Origin: Stropharia rugosoannulata
Taxonomy: Eukaryota; Basidiomycota; Agaricomycetes; Agaricales; Strophariaceae
Assembly: GCA_028532985.1 (NCBI GenBank)
Contig: JANCIK010000018.1
Span: forward strand, 1-39,281
Direction of reading: 5' to 3'
DNA: 39,281 bases
In this document: in pieces, positions 1 to 11,531 of the stretch
Layout: each line of letters starts with the position of its first letter
Position numbering within the stretch: the first letter of the stretch is position 1
Made by a program: the position numbers and the translations under genes
Notes under the pieces: model-generated
Seen by the model: only the letters and a program-made list of their open reading frames with translations
Told to the model about the DNA's origin: nothing
The model's database searches: none

Positions 1-539
1 GGTTTGGAGCTGGAGAATGCTGATCTGCGTCGAGTTGAGCGTGTTGGTGTTTTCGACGATTGCCGAATGCGATGCAATGACTCCAACTTGGGTGTGGTAC
101 TGTCGGACTCGTCTTTCGACGCCCTATCCGATGGTACTTGACTCGACTTGCTGGGACCAGCAGTTGGACCGGAATGCACATGCGATTTCCCAGAATGCGA
201 ATTGGGCAGAGTTGAGCACTTTGGTGAACTCGACGATTTCGTGCCAGTGGTCGGTTTCTGCGAGTTGGGAGTAGGTGCATCGTGTTCGTCGTCAGGCGAC
301 GAGTCAGATGGTGCGGTCCCGCCAAAGGAGGTGCGATTGGTGTGTCGAGTCGTCGATTATCCAAGTCAGGCAAATAGGCAGCAGTTGAATCCCCCAGAAT
401 CTGGCACATCTGAGAAGTGTGAAGGCGTGCCCTTTGGAAACAGGTTAATCGGTGAAGTAACCTTCAAACCAGGAAAACTGCATTCGTCAAAGATAGCCGT
501 TCCGAGATCACATACTTCTTAGTGGACGGATTGTAGAAC
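1..539 (-). pseudogene. pol: Inverted pol segment, left-edge partial copy (integrase C-terminus and linker)
   Basis: Read on the minus strand this is the end of copia integrase plus the Ser/Pro/Asp-rich linker towards RT; the RT part lies outside the window. It ends against the LTR at 540. The first ~40 bases carry insertions not seen in other copies (near 10 and 28). A 7-C run found in the internal arms is only 5 C near 391-395, and one base is lost near 497. These local faults break the frame and look like contig-edge noise. Confidence 0.85.
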
Positions 540-742
540 TGTTAGATTACATAGGCAATCATCACCATCAGCAGTTAAGATTAGATAGTGCGGACTATAA
601 TTAGTTCGCTCCACATTTAGCTTAGTTCACTTCTGGTAGTATATATAGCATGTACTAGTGTAGATGCCTCTTAATCTATTACCACTACCATCCCACCTGA
701 GTTAGGGGCGCTCTCTGTGCCTATAAGCGTCCGCTTTTAACA
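540..742 (+). repeat. Copia LTR, unit 1
   Basis: The LTR is 203 bp, starts TGTTAG and ends TTAACA, so the termini form the 5-bp inverted repeat TGTTA/TAACA usual for Ty1/copia LTRs. A TATA box lies at +100 and the primer-binding site follows directly, which fixes the 3' end. The 5' end abuts minus-strand pol with a shared TG. The five bases before it, AGAAC, would be one half of a target-site duplication; no partner can be checked because no 3' LTR of this element is present. Units 1 and 2 differ from the rest by an A at the base ten before the TATA box (630 here). Confidence 0.88.
640..648 (+). promoter_or_regulatory. LTR TATA box, unit 1
   Basis: TATATATAG lies 100 bp into the LTR. This is the expected place for the U3 promoter of a short LTR, with transcription starting roughly 25-35 bp downstream. 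No poly(A) signal of the AATAAA type is visible in the LTR. Confidence 0.6.
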
Positions 743-759
743 GGTTATGAGCCCTGCGC
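743..759 (+). other. Primer-binding site for half-tRNA initiator Met, unit 1
   Basis: GGTTATGAGCCCTGCGC begins at the base after the LTR. It is the reverse complement of the anticodon arm of yeast-type initiator tRNA-Met (as I recall that tRNA), from about position 40 back into the stem, rather than of the tRNA 3' CCA end. This matches the priming mode of Drosophila copia, where a fragment cleaved in the anticodon loop serves as primer. Confidence 0.82.
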
Positions 760-1508
760 TCTGAGCAGTCCCTACTCATTGCTACTCTCTCTTATTCTCA
801 CTCTCCTTTCACCTGGGTGGCTTGGTACTTAACCTAACACTCATTCGCTCGTTTCGCCTCGTTGTTTCACGAGCAGGACCGCCACGTCCGCGACCGTCGT
901 TCTGGTACCACTCTCGTTCCGCCAGCTCAATCGGTCCTCGCACATTTCGCTCTTTTTCTTTACAGGTCCTCTGCACTCTCTTGGTTTCACCAGAGACTGC
1001 TTGACTTTGGGCTTCCCAGAGCTGTCCGCTCTTTTGTGCTTTTAGGGCTTCCCTGATCGTCGCCCCACTCCGTTCTTTCGAGGATCCACTCTTCATACGA
1101 CCCCCTCGCTGCCTGCCGATTGCCACATCACTACGCTCCGTCGTTCTTCTGCAATCGACCAGTCTTCACCAGAGTGCTCAACTCCTCGAGTTAGGACCTC
1201 GAAATTTGTTCAGCTCACTGCGACCTCGCATCGACGTTGACTCTGTTGCAACTCAGCATACCATTTCCTTCATCATCGATACATCGAGCCCCCAACTCTC
1301 ATCTCGATCAGTTGCATTGTTGTCAAGAAATTCACACTTTAGTACCCAAGTGCTCAACTCCTCGAGTTTGCAACTCCAATTTTGTCGTCGTTGCCACGCC
1401 CCGAGTTCGTCATCGTTACCCCTATAACTTGGCAGTCCTAGGTTTCACGTGTTCGACTATCGGTCCTTCCACTCTCACGTCGATTGCATCTCTCATCGTT
1501 CTGCAATC
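760..1508 (+). other. Untranslated leader, unit 1
   Basis: About 750 bp rich in C and T separates the primer-binding site from gag. No conserved ORF runs through it. It holds a 19-nt direct repeat (GTGCTCAACTCCTCGAGTT) at 1174-1192 and 1350-1368, with the palindrome CTCGAG inside. A leader of this kind usually carries packaging signals; which part would do so here is unknown. Confidence 0.7.
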
Positions 1509-2114
1509 ATGTCTTCTTCATCAACACCTCAATTCCCCAAATTGAACTCTGTCAACTATCCATCATGGTCTGCATCCATGAAGGCCTGGCTTCGTTCTCA
1601 TGGTGTTTGGCGCATTGTTTCTGGTGAATCTACTAAACCCAGACTGTCCTCACCGCCTACTGCAGCTGAGGAGACTGCGCTTGAAGCATGGTTAACGAAA
1701 TGGGACAAGGCAGCTGGTATCATCTTCCTGGCAGTGGAGAATGACCAAATGATACATCTTAACAACGATTCTGACAATCCAGTCAAGATGTGGTCTGCAC
1801 TCGCATCCGTGCACCTCCAGAAGCGTCCTGGTACACGCTTCAATGCCTACGACGACCTGTTCTCTATCAGGAAGCAGGAAGACAAGACCTTGCAGTCTTT
1901 GATGAACAGAGTGGACACTGCCATTCGCAGGATCCAGGATTTGCGACCTGACAAGTACGACCTAACTAACTTGGATGAGGAACTCACCTGCATGATGCTT
2001 ATCCATGCACTACCAGATGAGTACAGCACATTTGCGTCGTCTCTGTTGCTTCAAGACACTCTCAACAAGACTGTGCTGCAGCAGGCCTTTGTGACAGAGG
2101 AAGCGCAGCGTTGA
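1509..2114 (+). CDS. gag: Gag (capsid part), unit 1, intact to the shared TGA
   Basis: This copy reads 201 codons without a break. I chose the ATG at 1509 because it opens the MSSSSTPQF N-terminus present in all units; the in-frame codon further upstream at 1449 is GTG. The body resembles UBN2/DUF4219-type copia Gag: an N-terminal YPSW element (about residues 16-19), then a helical region ending EEAQR. It stops at the TGA found in every unit, before the nucleocapsid. Confidence 0.85.
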   Translation: MSSSSTPQFPKLNSVNYPSWSASMKAWLRSHGVWRIVSGESTKPRLSSPPTAAEETALEAWLTKWDKAAGIIFLAVENDQMIHLNNDSDNPVKMWSALASVHLQKRPGTRFNAYDDLFSIRKQEDKTLQSLMNRVDTAIRRIQDLRPDKYDLTNLDEELTCMMLIHALPDEYSTFASSLLLQDTLNKTVLQQAFVTEEAQR

Positions 2115-5008
2115 CATCGTGCTGCTGAAGCATCTGCTGTGGCACTTGCACTTGCTGCACGCCAGAAAGCGGTCTCTGACTCGCCTACTGGGCCATGCCG
2201 TTTTGCGGGTTAGGCGGACACATGCAATCGATGTGCTTTCGATTTGAGCGTGCACGGAAGGATGCGAGGTCGTCTGCACAACAGGGTGCATCGCAGAAGC
2301 AAGGAAATCGAGGGGTAGAGGGAAGGGCAAGCAGAAGGCAAATGCTGCGAAGGAAGAAAGCGAATCAACTGAAGAGTTTGCTGGTTCTGCAAGTGCTCGC
2401 TCCTCTAATGACTCTGGCATTGACACTGACTATGAATGGCTTGCAGACACGGGCGCTACTAGCCATATGACGCCTCATCGAGAATGGATGTATGATTACA
2501 AGCCTCACGTCATTCCCATTCGTCTTGCAGACCATACTATAGTATACTCGGCCGGTATAGGGTCAGTTGTCATCCACCCGGTTATTAATGGGAAGGAAGC
2601 GCCTTCTGTAGAGATATCTCGCGTTTTACATGTACCATTGCTTAAGAATAATCTACTTGCTTGTTTATACCTCACTAAACGCAAAGGCATGATTATGGAA
2701 GTTGATGATAGTACTATGCACTTCAAGCGAAACAGCAAGACTCTGTTCACTGCAACGATTACTGCATCTCACAGTGGTATCCTGAATGCGCTCACGGAGC
2801 CTGCTACACAGTCTGCAAATGCAACGTCGACTCTACCACTGAATGCTGAGCTATGGCATCGTCGTTGCGGACATCATAGCCATGCACACATCAACAAGCT
2901 GCTCTCAAAGGATCTGGTCACTGGCATGCTCATAACGTCGAAAGAGCAACCAGATCTGATTTGCGAAGCATGCTTAGCTGGCAAGATGACGTCTGGCACA
3001 TTTCCGAGCTCCACTCGCAAATCGATGCAACCACTTGAATTGGTACATTCTGACTTGCACGGCCCGCTCTCAGTGCCTACGCCTGAGGACATCGCTACTG
3101 GATCACATTCATCGACGACTGCACTCACCTGCATGCTGTCATGTTCCTGAAGCGCAAGTCGGACGCATTTGATGCATTCAAGGTGTACAAGGCATATGCA
3201 GAGAACCAGCTAAACGCGAAAATCAAGGCAATGCAGGATGACAAGGCTGGTGAATACATGTCAAACGAGTTCATACGGTTTATGGAGCAATGCAGCATTC
3301 ACAGGCGCCACAGCACACGCAATCGGCCTCAGCAAAATGGTGTTGCTGAACGCGCCAATTGCACTATTGCTGAGCACGTCACTGCAATGCTGGTAGAGGC
3401 AAAGCTCCCACTCTCGTTTTGGCGACTTGCAGTCATGGCTTACATTCACGTGTGGAATAGGCTCCCTACGTCGTCTCTGACTGACTCTGTGCCCTACACT
3501 GAATGGCATGGCAAGAAACCCGATATGAGCCATCTCCGTGTTTTTGGTTGTGCTGCGTACGTCTTTGTGCAGAGAGACAAATGCAAGTCACTGCAACCAC
3601 ATGTTGAGAAGTGCATTTTTGTCGGTTACCCTACAGGCTACAAAGGCTGGCAGTTCTACAATCTGTCCACTAAGAAGTATGTGATCTCGGAACGTGCTAT
3701 CTTTGACGAACGCAGTTTTCCTGGTTTGAAGGTCACTTCACCAATTAACCTGTTTCCAAAGGGCACGCCTTCACATTTCTCAGATGTGCCAGATTCTGGG
3801 GGGGATTCAACTGCTGCCTATTTGCCTGACTTGGATACTGATGACTCGGATGCACCAACTGCACCTCCTTCGGCGGGACCAGCACCATCTGACTCGTCGT
3901 CTGACGACGAACACGATGCACCTACTCCCAACTCGCAGAAACCAACAGCTAGTGCGAAATCGTCGAGTTCACCAAAGTGCTCAACTCAGCCCAATTCGCA
4001 TTCTGTGAAATCGCATGTGCATTCCGGTCCAACTGCTGGTCCTAGCAAGTCGAGTCAAGTACCATCGGATAGGGCGTCGAGCGACGAGTCTGACAGTACC
4101 ACAGTCAAGTTGGAGTCATTGCATTGCATCCCACAATCGGCGAAAACACCAACATGCTCAACTCGACGAGATAAGCATTCTGCCCCAAACGTGCCCAAAC
4201 CGCCTCGTGCTGTTGCACCTCCCATTCCTGTGGAACCCAAAGTCGTTGCTGAGCCTCTGAGACGCACTACACGTGAATCTCGACCTCCTGGTGAATGGTG
4301 GAAAGTCAAACCTGCTGCTGTACCTCTACCGCCGTCTACACCGCCTTCTGAGAATGATGACCTCGATAATGGCGAACTTGACAGTTACACTGTTGATGAA
4401 GGCTTGGAAGAGGTTCAGTTTGCTGGTGCTGCTACTGTGTCGGATCCCAAGAACTACAAGCAGGCACTCAAGAGCGACGATGCAGACAGATGGCAAGATG
4501 CAGCAAGCGCAGAGTACAACACACTGCTGCAGAACAACACTTGGGAAATCGTCGACTTGCCACCTGGTGCAAAGGCAATTGGTTCTGGTTGGGTTTTCAA
4601 GGTCAAGCGTCATGCAGATGGCACTGTGGAGCGTTACAAGGCTCGTATCGTCGCAAGGGCTACAGTCAGCGTCCTGGAATTGATTACACGAAGTCTTTGC
4701 TCCCACCTTCCGTCCAGCAACCTTGCGCATGATACTGGCTATTGCAGCTACAGAAGACCTCGAACTACGCTCTGTGGACATTTCGTCTGCATTCACCAAT
4801 GGTGACTTGGATGAGGACATCTATATGCTGCAACCTGAGATTCCATGAAGGCGCACCAAACAAGGTCTGCAAGTTGCGCAAGTCGCTTTACGGTCTCAAG
4901 CAATCAGCTAGGCAGTGGAACACAAAGTTGCATTCAGTTCTCACTGATATGGGTTTCAAGCATGTGGAAGCAGACAGGTCAGTGTACATCTACTCAGATG
5001 GCACATAG
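2115..5008 (+). pseudogene. pol: Gag nucleocapsid end and truncated Pol, unit 1
   Basis: Same content as unit 4 but broken in six places against it: -1 near 2200 (destroys the first Cys codon context of the zinc knuckle), -1 near 2311, -1 near 3088 inside the integrase core, -1 near 4655, -1 near 4690 and -2 near 4840 in RT. Unit-specific substitutions are mostly A to G before CG, for example at 4371 and 4507. Ends at the shared RT breakpoint, before YVDD. Confidence 0.88.
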
Positions 5009-5930
5009 CCTTTGCACCAGGTGGCAAGTCGACGATTTCCCAAGTGTTGTTCTGGAGCAGTGTGTTGTACTCTGCGTTTGCTGCATCTTGCCATCTGTCT
5101 GCATCGTCGCCCTTGAGTGCCTGCTTGTAGTTCTTGGGATCCGACACAGTAGCAGCACCAGCAAACTGAACCTCTTCCAAGCCTTCATCAACAGTGTAAC
5201 TGTCAAGTTCGTCATTATCGAGGTCGTCTGTCTCAGAAGGTGGCGTAGACGGCGGTAGAGGTACAGCAGCAGGTTTGACTTTCCACCATTCGCCAGGAGG
5301 ATGAGATTCACGTGTAGTGCGTCTCAGAAGCTCAGCAACGACTTTGGGTTCCACAGGAATGGGAGGTGCAACAGTATGAGGTGGTTTGGACAGGTTTGGA
5401 GCAGAATGCTGATCTCGTCGAGTTGAGCATGTTGGTGTTTTCGACGATTGCCGAATGCGATGCAATGACTCCAACTTGGGTGTGGTACTGTCAGACTCGT
5501 CTTTCGACGCCCTATCCGATGGTACTTGACTCGACTTGCTGGGACCAGCAGTTGGACCGGAATGCACATGCGATTTCCCAGAATGCGAATTGGGCAGAGT
5601 TGAGCACTTTGGTGAACTCGACGATTTCGTGCCAGTGGTCGGTTTCTGCGAGTTGGGAGTAGGTGCATCGTGTTCGTCGTCAGGCGACGAGTCAGATGGT
5701 GCCGGTCCCGCCGAAGGAGGTGCAGTTGGTGTGTCGAGTCATCAGTATCCAAGTCAGGCAAATAGGCAGCAGTTGAATCCCCCCCAGAATCTGGCACATC
5801 TGAGAAGTGTGAAGGCGTGCCCTTTGGAAACAGGTTAATCGGTGAAGTAACCTTCAAACCAGGAAAACTGCATACGTCAAAGATAGCACTTTCAGAGATC
5901 ACATACTTCTTAGTGGACGGATTGTAGAAC
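5008..5930 (-). pseudogene. pol: Inverted pol segment, between units 1 and 2
   Basis: Minus-strand integrase C-terminus, linker and RT start, joined at the left to the truncated RT of unit 1 and at the right to the LTR at 5931. It carries the fixed differences of the inverted lineage. Local faults include a changed stretch near 5887-5894 and a one-base change near 5740 that breaks the linker frame. It shares the CAGGCG variant (5684) with the left-edge copy. Confidence 0.88.
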
Positions 5931-6133
5931 TGTTAGATTACATAGGCAATCATCACCATCAGCAGTTAAGATTAGATAGTGCGGACTATAATTAGTTCGC
6001 TCCACATTTAGCTTAGTTCACTTCTGGTAGTATATATAGCATGTACTAGTGTAGATGCCTCTTAATCTATTACCACTACCATCCCACCTGAGTTAGGGGC
6101 GCTCTCTGTGCCTATAAGCGTCCGCTTTTAACA
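5931..6133 (+). repeat. Copia LTR, unit 2
   Basis: Full 203 bp copy with TGTTA/TAACA ends, nearly identical to the unit 1 LTR, including the A in place of G shortly before the TATA box. Confidence 0.88.
6031..6039 (+). promoter_or_regulatory. LTR TATA box, unit 2
   Basis: TATATATAG at +100 of the LTR, unchanged. Confidence 0.6.
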
Positions 6134-6150
6134 GGTTATGAGCCCTGCGC
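6134..6150 (+). other. Half-tRNA(iMet) primer-binding site, unit 2
   Basis: All 17 bases match the unit 1 site and directly follow the LTR end. Confidence 0.82.
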
Positions 6151-6896
6151 TCTGAGCAGTCCTACTCATTGCTACTCTCTCTTATTCTCACTCTCCTTTC
6201 ACCTGGGTGGCTTGGTACTTAACCTAACACTCATTCGCGCTCGTTTCGCCTCGTTGTTTCACGAGCAGGACCGCCACGTCACGACCGTCGTTCTGGTACC
6301 ACTCTCGTTCCGCCAGCTCAATCGGTCCTCGCACATTTCGCTCTTTTTCTTTACAGGTCCTCTGCACTCTCTTGGTTTCACCAGAGACTGCTTCACTTTG
6401 GGCTTCCCAGAGCTGTCCGCTCTTTGTGCTTTTAGGGCTTCCCTGATCGTCGCCCCACTCCGTTCTTTCGAGGATCCACTCTTCATACGACCCCTCGCTG
6501 CCTGCCGATTGCCACATCACTACGCTCCGTCGTTCTTCTGCAATCGACCAGTCTTCACCAGAGTGCTCAACTCCTCGAGTTAGGACCTCGAAATTTGTTC
6601 AGCTCACTGCGACCTCGCATCGACGTTGACTCTGTTGCAACTCAGCATACCATTTCCTTCATCATCGATACATCGAGCCCCAACTCTCATCTCGATCAGT
6701 TGCATTGTTGTCAAGAAATTCACACTTTAGTACCCAAGTGCTCAACTCCTCGAGTTTGCAACTCCAATTTTGTCGTCGTTGCCACGCCCCGAGTTCGTCA
6801 TCGTTACCCCTATAACTTGGCAGTCCTAGGTTTCACGTGTTCGACTATCGGTCCTTCCACTCTCACGTCGATTGCATCTCTCATCGTTCTGCAATC
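6151..6896 (+). other. Untranslated leader, unit 2
   Basis: Same pyrimidine-rich leader with the duplicated 19-nt motif. It differs by a few 1-2 bp indels, for example a lost C near 6161 and a lost T near 6425. Confidence 0.7.
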
Positions 6897-7502
6897 ATGT
6901 CTTCTTCATCAACACCTCAATTCCCCAAATTGAACTCTGTCAACTATCCATCATGGTCTGCATCCATGAAGGCCTGGCTTCGTTCTCATGGTGTTTGGCG
7001 CATTGTTTCTGGTGAATCTACTAAACCCAGACTGTCCTCACCGCCTACTGCAGCTGAGGAGACTGCGCTTGAAGCATGGTTAACGAAATGGGACAAGGCA
7101 GCTGGTATCATCTTCCTGGCAGTGGAGAATGACCAAATGATACATCTTAACAACGATTCTGACAATCCAGTCAAGATGTGGTCTGCACTCGCATCCGTGC
7201 ACCTCCAGAAGCGTCCTGGTACACGCTTCAATGCCTACGACGACCTGTTCTCTATCAGGAAGCAGGAAGACAAGACCTTGCAGTCTTTGATGAACAGAGT
7301 GGACACTGCCATTCGCAGGATCCAGGATTTGCGACCTGACAAGTACGACCTAACTAACTTGGATGAGGAACTCACCTGCATGATGCTTATCCATGCACTA
7401 CCAGATGAGTACAGCACATTTGCGTCGTCTCTGTTGCTTCAAGACACTCTCAACAAGACTGTGCTGCAGCAGGCCTTTGTGACAGAGGAAGCGCAGCGTT
7501 GA
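6897..7502 (+). CDS. gag: Gag (capsid part), unit 2, intact to the shared TGA
   Basis: 201 codons, identical in protein to unit 1. Units 1 and 2 share CAGCG just before the TGA where units 3-7 have CAACG; both encode Gln-Arg. Confidence 0.85.
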   Translation: MSSSSTPQFPKLNSVNYPSWSASMKAWLRSHGVWRIVSGESTKPRLSSPPTAAEETALEAWLTKWDKAAGIIFLAVENDQMIHLNNDSDNPVKMWSALASVHLQKRPGTRFNAYDDLFSIRKQEDKTLQSLMNRVDTAIRRIQDLRPDKYDLTNLDEELTCMMLIHALPDEYSTFASSLLLQDTLNKTVLQQAFVTEEAQR

Positions 7503-10392
7503 CATCGTGCTGCTGAAGCATCTGCTGTGGCACTTGCACTTGCTGCACGCCAGAAAGCGGTCTCTGACTCGCCTACTGGGCCATGCGTTTTGCGGGTTAG
7601 ACGGACACATGCAATCGATGTGCTTTCGATTTGAGCGTGCACGGAAGGATGCGAGGTCGTCTGCACAACAGGGTGCATCGCAGAAGCAAGGAAATCGAGG
7701 GGTAGAGGAAGGGCAAGCAGAAGGCAAATGCTGCGAAGGAAGAAAGCGAATCAACTGAAGAGTTTGCTGGTTCTGCAAGTGCTCGCTCCTCTAATGACTC
7801 TGGCATTGACACTGACTATGAATGGCTTGCAGACACGGGCGCTACTAGCCATATGACGCCTCATCGAGAATGGATGTATGATTACAAGCCTCACGTCATT
7901 CCCATTCGTCTTGCAGACCATACTATAGTATACTCGGCGGTATAGGGTCAGTTGTCATCCACCCGGTTATTAATGGGAAGGAAGCGCCTTCTGTAGAGAT
8001 ATCTCGCGTTTTACATGTACCATTGCTTAAGAATAATCTACTTGCTTGTTTATACCTCACTAAACGCAAAGGCATGATTATGGAAGTTGATGATAGTACT
8101 ATGCACTTCAAGCGAAACAGCAAGACTCTGTTCACTGCAACGATTACTGCATCTCACAGTGGTATCCTGAATGCGCTCACGGAGCCTGCTACACAGTCTG
8201 CAAATGCAACGTCGACTCTACCACTGAATGCTGAGCTATGGCATCGTCGTTGCGGACATCATAGCCATGCACACATCAACAAGCTGCTCTCAAAGGATCT
8301 GGTCACTGGCATGCTCATAACGTCGAAAGAGCAACCAGATCTGATTTGCGAAGCATGTAGCTGGCAAGATGACGTCTGGCACATTTCCGAGCTCCACTCG
8401 CAAATCGATGCAACCACTTGAATTGGTACATTCTGACTTGCACGGCCCGCTCTCGGTGCCTACGCCTGAGGGACATCGCTACTGGATCACATTCATCGAC
8501 GACTGCACTCACCTGCATGCTGTCATGTTCCTGAAGCGCAAGTCGGACGCATTTGATGCATTCAAGGTGTACAAGGCATATGCAGAGAACCAGCTAAACG
8601 CGAAAATCAAGGCAATGCAGGATGACAAGGCTGGTGAATACATGTCAAACGAGTTCATACGGTTTATGGAGCAATGCAGCATTCACAGGCGCCACAGCAC
8701 ACGCAATCGGCCTCGGCAAAATGGTGTTGCTGAACGCGCCAATTGCACTATTGCTGAGCACGTCACTGCAATGCTGGTAGAGGCAAAGCTCCCACTCTCG
8801 TTTTGGCGACTTGCAGTCATGGCTTACATTCACGTGTGGAATAGGCTCCCTACGTCGTCTCTGACTGACTCTGTGCCCTACACTGAATGGCATGGCAAGA
8901 AACCCGATATGAGCCATCTCCGTGTTTTTGGTTGTGCTGCGTGCGTCTTTGTGCAGAGAGACAAATGCAAGTCACTGCAACCACATGTTGAGAAGTGCAT
9001 TTTTGTCGGTTACCCTACAGGCTACAAAGGCTGGCAGTTCTACAATCTGTCCACTAAGAAGTATGTGATCTCGGAACGTGCTATCTTTGACGAACGCAGT
9101 TTTCCTGGTTTGAAGGTCACTTCACCAATTAACCTGTTTCCAAAGGGCACGCCTTCACATTTCTCAGATGTGCCAGATTCTGGGGGGGATTCAACTGCTG
9201 CCTATTTGCCTGACTTGGATACTGATGACTCGGATGCACCAACTGCACCTCCTTCGGCGGGACCAGCACCATCTGACTCGTCGTCTGACGACGAACACGA
9301 TGCACCTACTCCCAACTCGCAGAAACCAACAGCTAGTGCGAAATCGTCGAGTTCACCAAAGTGCTCAACTCAGCCCAATTCGCATTCTGTGAAATCACAT
9401 GTGCATTCCGGTCCAACTGCTGGTCCTAGCAAGTCGAGTCAAGTACCATCGGATAGGGCGTCGAACGACGAGTCTGACAGTACCACAGTCAAGTTGGAGT
9501 CATTGCATTGCATCCCACAATCGACGAAAACACCAACATGCTCAACTCGACGAGATAAGCATTCTGCCCCAAACGTGCCCAAACCGCCTCGTGCTGTTGC
9601 ACCTCCCATTCCTGTGGAACCCAAAGTCGTTGCTGAGCCTCTGAGACGCACTACACGTGAATCTCGACCTCCTGGTGAATGGTGGAAAGTCAAACCTGCT
9701 GCTGTACCTCTACCGCCGTCTACACCGCCTTCTGAGAATGATGACCTCGATAATGTGAACTTGACAGTTACACTGTTGATGAAGGCTTGGAAGAGGTTCA
9801 GTTTGCTGGTGCTGCTACTGTGTCGGATCCCAAGAACTACAAGCAGGCACTCAAGGGCGACGATGCAGACAGATGGCAAGATGCAGCAAACGCAGAGTAC
9901 AACACACTGCTGCAGAACAACACTTGGGAAATCGTCGACTTGCCACCTGGTGCAAAGGCAATTGGTTCTGGTTGGGTTTTCAAGGTCAAGCGTCATGCAG
10001 ATGGCACTGTGGAGCGTTACAAGGCTCGTATCGTCGCAAAGGGCTACAGTCAGCGTCCTGGAATTGATTACACGAAGTCTTTGCTCCCACCTTCCGTCCA
10101 GCAACCTTGCGCATGATACTGGCTATTGCAGCTACAGAAGACCTCGAACTACGCTCTGTGGACATTTCGTCTGCATTCACCAATGGTGACTTGGATGAGG
10201 ACATCTATATGCTGCAACCTGAGGGATTCCATGAAGGCGCACCAAACAAGGTCTGCAAGTTGCGCAAGTCGCTACGGTCTCAAGCAATCAGCTAGGCAGT
10301 GGAACACAAAGTTGCATTCAGTTCTCACTGATATGGGTTTCAAGCATGTGGAAGCAGACAGGTCAGTGTACATCTACTCAGATGGCACATAG
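7503..10392 (+). pseudogene. pol: Gag nucleocapsid end and truncated Pol, unit 2
   Basis: About eight indels break the frame: -2 near 7587 in the zinc knuckle, -1 near 7690, -1 near 7708, -1 near 7938 just after protease, -2 near 8357 at the integrase CxxC, -1 near 9755 in the linker, -1 near 10074 and -2 near 10273 in RT. The longest readable stretch is integrase core plus linker (8369 to about 9754). It includes Tyr to Cys at the FGCAAYV motif (8942, TACG to TGCG) and Gln to Arg in the catalytic PQQNG motif (8715). Confidence 0.88.
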
Positions 10393-11311
10393 CCTTTGCA
10401 CCAGGTGGCAAGTCGACGATTTCCCAAGTGTTGTTCTGGAGCAGTGTGTTGTACTCTGCGTTTGCTGCATCTTGCCATCTGTCTGCATCGTCGCCCTTGA
10501 GTGCCTGCTTGTAGTTCTTGGGATCCGACACAGTAGCAGCACCAGCAAACTGAACCTCTTCCAAGCCTTCATCAACAGTGTAACTGTCAAGTTCGTCATT
10601 ATCGAGGTCGTCTGTCTCAGAAGGTGGCGTAGACGGCGGTAGAGGTACAGCAGCAGGTTTGACTTTCCACCATTCACCAGGAGGTCGAGATTCACGTGTA
10701 GTGCGTCTCAGAAGCTCAGCAACGACTTTGGGTTCCACAGGAATGGGAGGTGCAACAGTATGAGGTGGTTTGGACAGGTTTGGAGCAGAATGCTGATCTC
10801 GTCGAGTTGAGCATGTTGGTGTTTTCGACGATTGCCGAATGCGATGCAATGACTCCAACTTGGGTGTGGTACTGTCAGACTCGTCTTTCGACGCCCTATC
10901 CGATGGTACTTGACTCGACTTGCTGGGACCAGCAGTTGGACCGGAATGCACATGCGATTTCCCAGAATGCGAATTGGGCAGAGTTGAGCACTTTGGTGAA
11001 CTCGACGATTTCGTGCCAGTGGTCGGTTTCTGCGAGTTGGGAGTAGGTGCATCGTGTTCGTCGTCAGACGACGAGTCAGATGGTGCCGGTCCCGCCGAAG
11101 GAGGTGCAGTTGTGTCCGAGTCATCAGTATCCAAGTCAGGCAAATAGGCAGCAGTTGAATCCCCCCCAGAATCTGGCACATCTGAGAAGTGTGAAGGCGT
11201 GCCCTTTGGAAACAGGTTAATCGGTGAAGTAACCTTCAAACCAGGAAAACTGCATTCGTCAAAGATAGCACGTTCGAGATCACATACTTCTTAGTGGACG
11301 GATTGTAGAAC
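10392..11311 (-). pseudogene. pol: Inverted pol segment, between units 2 and 3
   Basis: Readable on the minus strand for nearly 300 codons from the RT start back through the linker to the end of integrase. One small change near 11111 drops Pro-Thr context in the linker, and a lost base near 11275 breaks the integrase end. The seven-C run near 11161 is complete here. Confidence 0.88.
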
Positions 11312-11514
11312 TGTTAGATTACATAGGCAATCATCACCATCAGCAGTTAAGATTAGATAGTGCGGACTATAATTAGTTCGCTCCACATTTAGCTTAGTTC
11401 GCTTCTGGTAGTATATATAGCATGTACTAGTGTAGATGCCTCTTAATCTATTACCACTACCATCCCACCTGAGTTAGGGGCGCTCTCTGTGCCTATAAGC
11501 GTCCGCTTTTAACA
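11312..11514 (+). repeat. Copia LTR, unit 3
   Basis: Full 203 bp copy with intact ends. From this copy on the base before the TATA region is G rather than A. Confidence 0.88.
11412..11420 (+). promoter_or_regulatory. LTR TATA box, unit 3
   Basis: TATATATAG at +100 of the LTR, unchanged. Confidence 0.6.
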
Positions 11515-11531
11515 GGTTATGAGCCCTGCGC
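11515..11531 (+). other. Half-tRNA(iMet) primer-binding site, unit 3
   Basis: Exact 17-base copy next to the LTR end. Confidence 0.82.

Noticed and set aside
540..839. A longer LTR ending at CTAACA (834-839), which pairs with TGTTAG over six bases.
   Set aside because: The initiator-tRNA primer-binding site starts at 743, directly after a TAACA end, so the LTR must stop at 742; the later CTAACA lies in the leader.
817..966. A possible leader intron: CTAAC branch-like motif near 834 and TTTACAG near 959-965.
   Set aside because: The distance from branch motif to acceptor (~130 bp) is too long for a typical fungal intron and no convincing GT donor precedes it.
1449..1508. A 20-residue N-terminal extension of Gag.
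   Set aside because: The codon at 1449 is GTG, the stretch is absent in frame in other units, and the ATG at 1509 is shared by all.
1598..1843. An 81-aa minus-strand frame repeated in every unit, and a similar one opposite the protease region.
   Set aside because: They lie fully antisense to Gag and Pol, show no domain, and recur only because the unit recurs.
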